Shown here piece after piece: positions 58,054-64,000 of a DNA stretch of 64,000 nucleotides. The first letter of the stretch is position 1, and each line of letters opens with the position of its first letter. Origin of the DNA: Bradyrhizobium stylosanthis. Lineage in GTDB: Bacteria; Pseudomonadota; Alphaproteobacteria; Rhizobiales; Xanthobacteraceae. The stretch is taken from contig NZ_LVEM01000002.1 in assembly GCF_001641335.1 (NCBI RefSeq), positions 1,281,663 to 1,345,662 of the forward strand, in the 5' to 3' direction. The position numbers and the translations under genes are program-made. The notes beneath the pieces were generated by a model. The model saw only the letters and a list, made by a program, of their open reading frames with translations. It made no database searches and had not been told where the DNA came from.

Positions 58054-59421
58054 TTATTCCGCGGCATCGCGCGGCTGCACCTTCCAGGCACCGGCGGCCG
58101 GCCGCTTGAGCCCGAGATTTTCCCGCAGCGTCTTGCCGCGATAGTCCTTCTGGAACAGGCCGCGCCGCTGCAATTCCGGCACGACATGTTGCACGAAGTC
58201 CTTGTAGGAGCCGGGCACGTAGGTCGCGGCAATCACAAAGCCGTCGCAGCCGCGTTCGACGAACATCTCCTCGAGCTTGTCGGCGATCTCCTTGGGACCG
58301 CCGACCATGGCGTCATGCACCTGGCCGCGGCCGGAGAAGGTGACGAAGTCGCGCGCGCTGGGATTGCTCTTGCCCGAGTTCTTCAGCACCCCGTCGCGGA
58401 TGCCAAGGATGCCCTGCATGCTCTTCAGCTCGTCCGTGGTCAGCGGCTCGTCGAGGTCCTTGGACGCGAAATCGTAGTTGAGCGCTTCGGCGAGCAGCGA
58501 CAGCGCGTCGATCTCGAGCGGCAGCTTGTTGATCAGCGCCATCTTGTCCTCGGCCTCCGCCTTGGTCGCGGCGCAGACCGGCGTCGTCAGGTTGCAGAGG
58601 AACATCTGGTCGGGATCGCGGCCGGCTTTCGCAGCCTCGTTGCGGACGGACGCATAGCCTTCCTTGGCGGCGGCGAGATTGCGCGCGGCGGTGAAGATCA
58701 CCTCACCCCAGCGGCCGGCAAAGCGCTGGCCGCGGCCGGATGCGCCGGCCTGGATGATGACGGGATGACCTTGGCTCGACCGCGGCACGGTGAACGGTCC
58801 GCGCGACTTGAAGTTCGCTCCCTTGTGATCGAGCCGCTTCACCTTGTGGGGATCGGCAAAGCGGCCGGTCTTCTTGTCCATGATGAGCGCGCCGTCCTCC
58901 CAGGTGTCCCAATGGCCGAGCACGACCTCCATGAACTCGTCGGCCTTGTCGTAGCGGGAATCATGCTCGGGATGGGAGTCGCGTCCCATGTTGAGGGCTT
59001 CGCCGTCATTGAGCGAGGTGACGACGTTCCAGCCTGCGCGTCCGCCGGACATCAGATCGAGCGTCGCGTAGCGGCGGGCGACGTCGAACGGCTCGTAATA
59101 GGTGGTCGAGCAGGTCGCGCCAAGGCCGAGCTTGTCGGTCACCATGCCCATCGTGGTCAGCACGATCAGCGGGTCCATCTTCACGCAGCGAATGCCGTAT
59201 TCGACGGTGTGCGCGTGGTCGTTCCCGTAGCGGTCCGGCATCGCCAGGCGGTCGTCGAAGAAGGCCATGTGGAATTTGCTGGCTTCGAGGATTTTGGCGA
59301 TCTCCTGATAATAGTCCGCCGACATCGAATCATCGCGCGAGTCCGGATGCCGCCAGGAGCTCGGCAAATTGGTGCAATTCTGCGCCTGGAGGAAGCCGAC
59401 CAGTACCATCTGCCGATTCAT
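58054..59421 (-). CDS. NtaA/SnaA/DszA-type flavin-dependent monooxygenase
   Basis: A 455-residue luciferase-family monooxygenase, paralogue of 39131-40510. Recognisable parts are AQNCTNLPSSWRHPDSRDDSMSADYYQEIAKILEASKFHMAFFDDRLAM, YYEPFDVARRYATLDLMSGGRAGWNVVTSLND, and PVIIQAGASGRGQRFAGRWGEVIF. It uses reduced flavin from a separate reductase. The gene sits in a three-gene operon (15- and 21-bp gaps) with an Ldh-type dehydrogenase upstream and an FAH-family hydrolase downstream. Together these suggest oxidative opening of a sulfur- or nitrogen-containing compound. CAGGAGAAC precedes the ATG at 59421. Confidence 0.92.
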   Translation of the reverse strand: MNRQMVLVGFLQAQNCTNLPSSWRHPDSRDDSMSADYYQEIAKILEASKFHMAFFDDRLAMPDRYGNDHAHTVEYGIRCVKMDPLIVLTTMGMVTDKLGLGATCSTTYYEPFDVARRYATLDLMSGGRAGWNVVTSLNDGEALNMGRDSHPEHDSRYDKADEFMEVVLGHWDTWEDGALIMDKKTGRFADPHKVKRLDHKGANFKSRGPFTVPRSSQGHPVIIQAGASGRGQRFAGRWGEVIFTAARNLAAAKEGYASVRNEAAKAGRDPDQMFLCNLTTPVCAATKAEAEDKMALINKLPLEIDALSLLAEALNYDFASKDLDEPLTTDELKSMQGILGIRDGVLKNSGKSNPSARDFVTFSGRGQVHDAMVGGPKEIADKLEEMFVERGCDGFVIAATYVPGSYKDFVQHVVPELQRRGLFQKDYRGKTLRENLGLKRPAAGAWKVQPRDAAE

Positions 59422-59442
59422 GCTGTTGTTCTCCTGATAGCG

Positions 59443-60495
59443 TCAGGCAAGACCAAGGACGGTGTCGAGCCGGTACTCGCGCGCCAGCGTGCGCAGCTTG
59501 TCCCAGGTGGCGTCCTCGACCTCGATGCCGTCGCGCAGGCGCTGCTGCTCGCGCACGCCCTCGATCTCGCCGGGATAGTAGACGCCCTTGCTGCCCTCGG
59601 AGGGCGGCGTCGATTTCAGATAGTGCGCGAACTCGGCGACCTCGCGCTTGAACTCCTTGAGCGGGCGGAACGCGGCGACGTTGAACACGGCCATGAAGCA
59701 GCCGTCATTGTGCCGCCCCGTCGGCTCGACACCGAAGCCGAGCCCGGTGAGCAGACCGCAGAGCACCTCGACCATGGCGGCGAGGCCGCTGCCCTTGTAG
59801 CCCTCGGTGCCGCCGAGCGGCAGCAGCGCGCCGCCCTTGCGATATTGCGTGGGATCGGTGGTGTGCCGTCCGTCGGCATCGATGATCCATCCCGTCGGGA
59901 TCTGCTCGCCCCGGGCGACCGCGAGCTGGATCTTGCCGGCCGCGACCGCCGAGGTCGCCATGTCCAGATAGAACGGCGTATCGAGATCGGACGGCACGGC
60001 GATCGAGATCGGATTGGTGCCGAGCCGCGCGTCCTTACCGCCGAACGGTGCCACGTGTTTGGGCGAGCGGCCGGAATCCGCCGTTGCGATCCCGATCATG
60101 CCTTCGCGCATCGCCATCAAGGGATAGGCGGCGAGGCGGCCGACATGGCTCTGCCGGAACACGGTGCAGGCGGCGACGTTGGCCGTCTTCGCCTTCTCGA
60201 TCGTCAGCGCCATCGCCCTGGCGTTGACGTGGAAGCCAAAACCCCAATGGCCGTCGATCACGGTCGTTGTCGGCGATTCCTGGACGATGGTCCATTTGGC
60301 GCCTGGCACGATGTGGCCGGCCTTGATGCGGTCAATATAGGTGGGAACGGCGATCACGCCGTGGGAATCATGACCGGCGAGATTGGCGTTGACGCAGCCG
60401 CTCGCGACGGCGTCGGCCTCCTCCTCCGAAGCTCCGGCCGCCTGGAGCAGCGCGGCGCTGATGCGCGTGAGGCGGTCGGCCCTAACGAGCGGCAT
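59443..60495 (-). CDS. Ldh-family (malate/L-lactate/ureidoglycolate-type) NAD(P) oxidoreductase
   Basis: A 350-residue member of the LDH2/MDH2 oxidoreductase family. Landmarks: ANLAGHDSHGVIAVPTYIDRI with the catalytic His, FRQSHVGRLAAYPLMAM, and GTNPISIAVPSDLDTPFYLDMATSAVAAGKI. Members oxidise malate, L-lactate, sulfolactate or ureidoglycolate. As first gene of an operon with a monooxygenase and FAH protein, a role with a 2-hydroxy-acid side product is likely. Full length; the ATG at 60495 is preceded by GGGGAAACGCC. Confidence 0.92.
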   Translation of the reverse strand: MPLVRADRLTRISAALLQAAGASEEEADAVASGCVNANLAGHDSHGVIAVPTYIDRIKAGHIVPGAKWTIVQESPTTTVIDGHWGFGFHVNARAMALTIEKAKTANVAACTVFRQSHVGRLAAYPLMAMREGMIGIATADSGRSPKHVAPFGGKDARLGTNPISIAVPSDLDTPFYLDMATSAVAAGKIQLAVARGEQIPTGWIIDADGRHTTDPTQYRKGGALLPLGGTEGYKGSGLAAMVEVLCGLLTGLGFGVEPTGRHNDGCFMAVFNVAAFRPLKEFKREVAEFAHYLKSTPPSEGSKGVYYPGEIEGVREQQRLRDGIEVEDATWDKLRTLAREYRLDTVLGLA

Positions 60496-60791
60496 GGCGT
60501 TTCCCCGGCTTGGTGCCTTTTCACAGGCAGCTTGTTGGGCGCCATCGTCTCAAAGCGCGGGAGCGATATCAATCTCTCGTAAACCAATACAGGGCTGCAA
60601 ATTCGTAAACGGAACACGCCTTTGGTCGAAGGTTCGTGCCGTGCGGCGGTATTTTCGGGGGTTTAGCGCCGCTTGTTCGCAGCTCGTTCACTTTGATCGA
60701 CGGTTTGCAGCAGGCAATAACGACCACTTAGGCGATGGCCGTTCATAACGGCACCGGGAGAAATAGGCAGAAATGCCCGGGAGTTAAGATC

Positions 60792-63700
60792 GTGCCGACG
60801 ACACTCGCGCGCACCTTTGCGGCGTTGAGCGCCATCAATGAAGCGATTCTTTACGCGAGGTCGCCGGACGAGCTGTACCAGAAGGTCTGCGACGCCGGCT
60901 TCTCGAGCGGGGACTTTTTGGCCGTGGCCGTGTTCCTGGTGGGACCGGACGGCGGGCGGCTGCGCTTCGCGGCGGGTTGCGGCGACGACATTCCGCGGCT
61001 GCGCGCGATCGAGATCACGACGGACGCCGGCAAGCCGGAAGGATTGGGCGTCGGCGGCGAGGCATTTCGCGAGCAGAAGCTGTGCATCAGCAACGACTAC
61101 CTGAACGATCCGCGCTCGCTGGCGTGGCGCGCGGGCGCCACGAAGGCCCATATCGGTGCCGCCGCGGCACTGCCGCTGCTCTGCAACGGCAAGAGCGTCG
61201 GCGTGCTGTACGTGACGCGAAGCGAGGCCAACTCGCTGAACGAGCAGATGGTGTCGCTGTTCGAGCGCATGTCGGCGAACATTTCCTATGCGCTGGACAA
61301 TTTTTCGCGCGAGACCGCGCGGCAGACCAGCGACCGAGCGACACGGCGGTTGAACCGCATGTTCGGCGCCATCAGCGCCACCAACGAAGCGATCCTGCGG
61401 GCCAAGACCGAGCAGGAGCTGTACCAGCTCGTCTGTGACGCCTCCGTCCACAGCGGCAAGTCGCTGGCGACCATCGTGCTGCTCCGCGAGCCGGATTCGC
61501 ACTGGATGAAGCCTGTCGCTGCCACCGGGCAGAACCTCGACCTCGTCACCCAGGCGCGCTATTCGGTCGATCCGGACAATCCTTTCGGCAAGGGCATCTC
61601 CGGGCAGGTCTTCCGGACGCAGAAAGCCATCGTCGAGGACGATCTCGCCAGCCGCACCAAGGGCTCGCCCTGGGAGCAGGCCAACGTCAACACCGGCGTC
61701 GCCGCCTGCGTGGTCGCGCCGCTGATCAAGCACGGCGAGAGCGTCGGCGTGCTGTTGTTCTTCATCAGCCGCTCCTGGGCCAAGGACGAGGAGATCGTCG
61801 CGCTGCTGGTGCGCATGGCGGAGAACGTCTCGTTCGCCATCGAGAATTTCGACCGCGAGGCCGACAAGGCCAGGATCGCGGCCGAGGAAGAACGGCTGGC
61901 GCGCATGTACGCGGCGCTCAGCGCCACCAACGAAGCGATCCTGCGCGCGCGGTCGCGCGCGGAGCTGTTCGAGCTCGTCTGCGAGGCGGTGGCGAAGGGC
62001 GCCAAGTTCACTTCGGCCAGTATCGCGCTGGTGGACCAGAGCGCCGAGCTGCTGCGCGTGGTCGCCAGCTACGGACCGAATGCCGACCAGGTCCGTAACT
62101 TCAAGTTTTCCACCTCCGACCAGGTGCCCGAGGGGCGCGGGCTGACCGGCACCGCGTTCCGCACGCGGCAGCCCGCCGTCAGCAACGACGTCCTCGCCGA
62201 CGACCGCATCGCGCCCTGGCAGGCCAGCGCCCGCCGCAACGGCATCGCGTCCTCCGCCGCGCTGCCGCTGTTCAACGGCGACCGGGTCGAGGGCGTATTC
62301 CTGTTCAACTCTCCGGAGTGCGGCACCTTCACCGACGAGCTCGTCGAGCTGCTGCGCAAGCTCCAGGCCAACGTCGCCTTTGCGCTCGCGAATTTCGACC
62401 GCGCCGAGGCGAAGGCCAGGGCCGAGATGCAGCGCAATCGCCTCAGGGGCATGCTCGAGGCGCTGAGCGCGACCAACGAGGCGATCATGCGGGTCAAGAC
62501 CCGCGACGAGCTGTTCGAGGTGGTGTGCGAAGCCGCGGTGCTCGGCGGCACCTTCTCCTCCGCGACCATCGCCCTGGTGGATGCGACGGGACACTATCTC
62601 GACATCGCCATGACCAAGGGCGAGAGCTGCTACCAGATCAAGGATTGGCGCTTCTCCACCTCCGCCGACGATCCGGAGGGACGCGGGCTGACCGGCACCT
62701 CCTTCCGCTCGCGCACGCCGTGTGTTGCCAACGACCTTCTCACCGACATCCGTACGGCGCACTGGCACCAGATCGCGCGCACGCAAGGCACGAGATCGGG
62801 CGCCTGTTTCCCGCTGCTCAGCAACGGCGGCGGGGCCGTCGGCGTATTGCTGTTCCTCTCGCCGGACGAAGGCGTGTTCACGCAGGACCTCATTCAATTG
62901 CTGGGGCGGCTTGCCGAGAACGTCTCGTTCGCGCTCGACAATTTCGACCGTGCCGAGGAAAAGGCCCGCACCGAGGCGCAGAAGGAGCGCCTGACGCGCA
63001 TGTTCGCGGCGCTGAGCGCCACCAACGAGGCGATCATGCGGGCGAAGTCGCGCGCCGAGCTGTTCGACCTCGTCTGCCTCGCCGCCTCGAACGGCGCCAA
63101 GTTCACCTCGACGACCATCGCTCTGGCGAGGGCGGGCAGCGACCAGCTCGAGATCGTGGCTGCGGCCGGCCCGTCCGCCGAAACCACGCGCAACGTCCGT
63201 CTCTCCATCGACCCGGAGCGCCCCGAAGGGCGCGGCATGAGCGGCACGGCGTTCCGCACGCGCCAGCCCTGCATCAGCAACGATTATCTCAACGACGATC
63301 GCGTCCGTGCCTTCCACGCCGTCGTGCGCGGCGACGGCGCGCGGTCGGGCGCGGCCTTCCCGCTGATCGCGCACGACCAGGCCGTCGGCGTCATGATCTA
63401 CATGTCGACCGAGCCGGCCACCTTCACGGCGGAGTTCGTCGAGCTGTTGCAGCGCCTCGCCGACAATGTCTCCTTTGCGATGGAGAACTTCGACCGCGCC
63501 GATGCCAAGAACCAGGCGGACGAGCGGATCGAGTATCTCGCCTCGCACGACAGCCTGACCGATTTGCCGAACCGCGAGACCTTCAACGGGCTGCTGCGCG
63601 CGGCGATCGACACCGCGCAGCGCCATGATCATCGTTTTGCGCTGCTGTTCATCGACCTCGACCGCTTCAAGGTCATCAACGATTCGCTCGGCCACGAAGC

Positions 63701-64000
63701 CGGCGATCTGCTCCTGCTTGAAGTGGCGAGTCGCCTGCGCGGCGCGCTGCGGGCCAGCGACGTGGTGGCGCGGCTCGGCGGCGACGAGTTCGTCGTCATC
63801 CTCGACCAGTGCGGCGAGATCGACGACGTCCAGCGCATCGCGACCGGGCTGCTCGCGGCGCTCGCCGAGCCCATGGAGCTGGCCGGCCACGAGTGCCATA
63901 CCACGGCCTCGATCGGCATCGCGATGTATCCGGCCAACGGCTCCGATGCGCAGACGCTGACCAAGAACGCCGACATGGCGATGTATCTCGCCAAGGAGGA
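60792..64000 (+). CDS. five-GAF-domain GGDEF diguanylate cyclase, 3' end outside the window
   Basis: At least 1069 residues, unfinished. GTG at 60792 is preceded by GGGAG (60779-60783). Five GAF domains follow with almost perfect spacing: a motif like LSAxNEAI recurs at 60828, 61374, 61920, 62466 and 63015, i.e. every 182-183 codons. A linker then leads to a GGDEF domain with the intact active-site RLGGDEF and an RASD inhibitory site five residues before it. The window ends inside this domain, so an EAL domain may follow. It is a soluble sensor that likely makes c-di-GMP. No transmembrane helix is seen, so signals must be cytoplasmic. Confidence 0.9.
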   Translation, partial: MPTTLARTFAALSAINEAILYARSPDELYQKVCDAGFSSGDFLAVAVFLVGPDGGRLRFAAGCGDDIPRLRAIEITTDAGKPEGLGVGGEAFREQKLCISNDYLNDPRSLAWRAGATKAHIGAAAALPLLCNGKSVGVLYVTRSEANSLNEQMVSLFERMSANISYALDNFSRETARQTSDRATRRLNRMFGAISATNEAILRAKTEQELYQLVCDASVHSGKSLATIVLLREPDSHWMKPVAATGQNLDLVTQARYSVDPDNPFGKGISGQVFRTQKAIVEDDLASRTKGSPWEQANVNTGVAACVVAPLIKHGESVGVLLFFISRSWAKDEEIVALLVRMAENVSFAIENFDREADKARIAAEEERLARMYAALSATNEAILRARSRAELFELVCEAVAKGAKFTSASIALVDQSAELLRVVASYGPNADQVRNFKFSTSDQVPEGRGLTGTAFRTRQPAVSNDVLADDRIAPWQASARRNGIASSAALPLFNGDRVEGVFLFNSPECGTFTDELVELLRKLQANVAFALANFDRAEAKARAEMQRNRLRGMLEALSATNEAIMRVKTRDELFEVVCEAAVLGGTFSSATIALVDATGHYLDIAMTKGESCYQIKDWRFSTSADDPEGRGLTGTSFRSRTPCVANDLLTDIRTAHWHQIARTQGTRSGACFPLLSNGGGAVGVLLFLSPDEGVFTQDLIQLLGRLAENVSFALDNFDRAEEKARTEAQKERLTRMFAALSATNEAIMRAKSRAELFDLVCLAASNGAKFTSTTIALARAGSDQLEIVAAAGPSAETTRNVRLSIDPERPEGRGMSGTAFRTRQPCISNDYLNDDRVRAFHAVVRGDGARSGAAFPLIAHDQAVGVMIYMSTEPATFTAEFVELLQRLADNVSFAMENFDRADAKNQADERIEYLASHDSLTDLPNRETFNGLLRAAIDTAQRHDHRFALLFIDLDRFKVINDSLGHEAGDLLLLEVASRLRGALRASDVVARLGGDEFVVILDQCGEIDDVQRIATGLLAALAEPMELAGHECHTTASIGIAMYPANGSDAQTLTKNADMAMYLAKE

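Noticed and set aside
60663..63899. A 1078-codon open frame on the minus strand
   Set aside because: It is wholly antisense to the five-GAF gene and its composition (His/Asp/Arg/Ala-rich, no motif) is what the complement of a high-GC repeat gene gives. The plus-strand frame has clear domains and a ribosome site.

Overview
The window looks like chromosomal DNA of a high-GC alphaproteobacterium of the Bradyrhizobium/Rhodopseudomonas type. The reasons are the high-GC codon use throughout, a CpdR gene next to an N-formylglutamate amidohydrolase gene and tRNA-Val, a suhB/mmgR-type small RNA beside an inositol-monophosphatase-family gene, many LysR and ABC/Bug binding-protein genes, and palindromic intergenic repeat families that I associate with Bradyrhizobium. 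The genus is inferred, because no rRNA or other taxonomic marker is present. I see no nodulation, nitrogen-fixation, phage, transposase or CRISPR genes.

Layout. 1-5 kb: 3' end of a LysR gene, a Bug-type binding protein, hisN-like phosphatase, a predicted sRNA with promoter and terminator, N-formylglutamate amidohydrolase, the cell-cycle regulator cpdR and tRNA-Val(GAC). 5-9 kb: small housekeeping or hypothetical genes (NTF2-like, ATC hydrolase-like, Nudix, RidA) and a mandelate-racemase-like enzyme. 9-17 kb: a membrane adenylate cyclase with a CxxCH motif in its sensor domain, a branched-chain amino acid-type binding protein, a lower-GC SIR2-domain gene (the best candidate for an acquired defence gene), a hydrolase-fold protein lacking its nucleophile, a duplicated-DUF3606 protein and AlkB. 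17-25 kb: a DUF4173/response regulator/histidine kinase operon, a membrane-anchored GH3 enzyme, a Tat-type oligopeptide binding protein and a LysR/peroxiredoxin divergon.

25-42 kb: dihydropyrimidinase, a TetR/PspA/YiaAB envelope-stress-like unit with three operator-like palindromes, two tandem amidohydrolases with a Rieske protein, SDR, aldehyde dehydrogenase, Old Yellow Enzyme, a ThDP decarboxylase, a flavin monooxygenase and an M20 peptidase. This stretch reads as catabolism of aromatic and amide compounds. 42-47 kb: a complete gltIJKL-type amino acid importer with an inter-gene hairpin after the binding-protein gene, then a D-amino-acid transaminase. 47-51 kb: an EmrAB-type efflux pair and a divergent LysR gene, with a shared 31-bp element upstream of both pump genes. 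51-60.5 kb: amidase, a fused indolepyruvate ferredoxin oxidoreductase divergent from an Lrp regulator, and a three-gene operon (Ldh-type dehydrogenase, flavin monooxygenase, FAH hydrolase). The window ends inside a long protein with five near-identically spaced GAF domains and a GGDEF domain.

Taken together the genes describe a metabolically versatile soil bacterium: uptake of organic acids, amino acids and peptides, degradation of amides, aromatics and hydantoins, efflux, and several local regulators next to their likely targets. Start sites were chosen from ribosome-binding sites, domain boundaries and, for the Lrp gene, a promoter. Family names come from reading the protein sequences; no database search was run.
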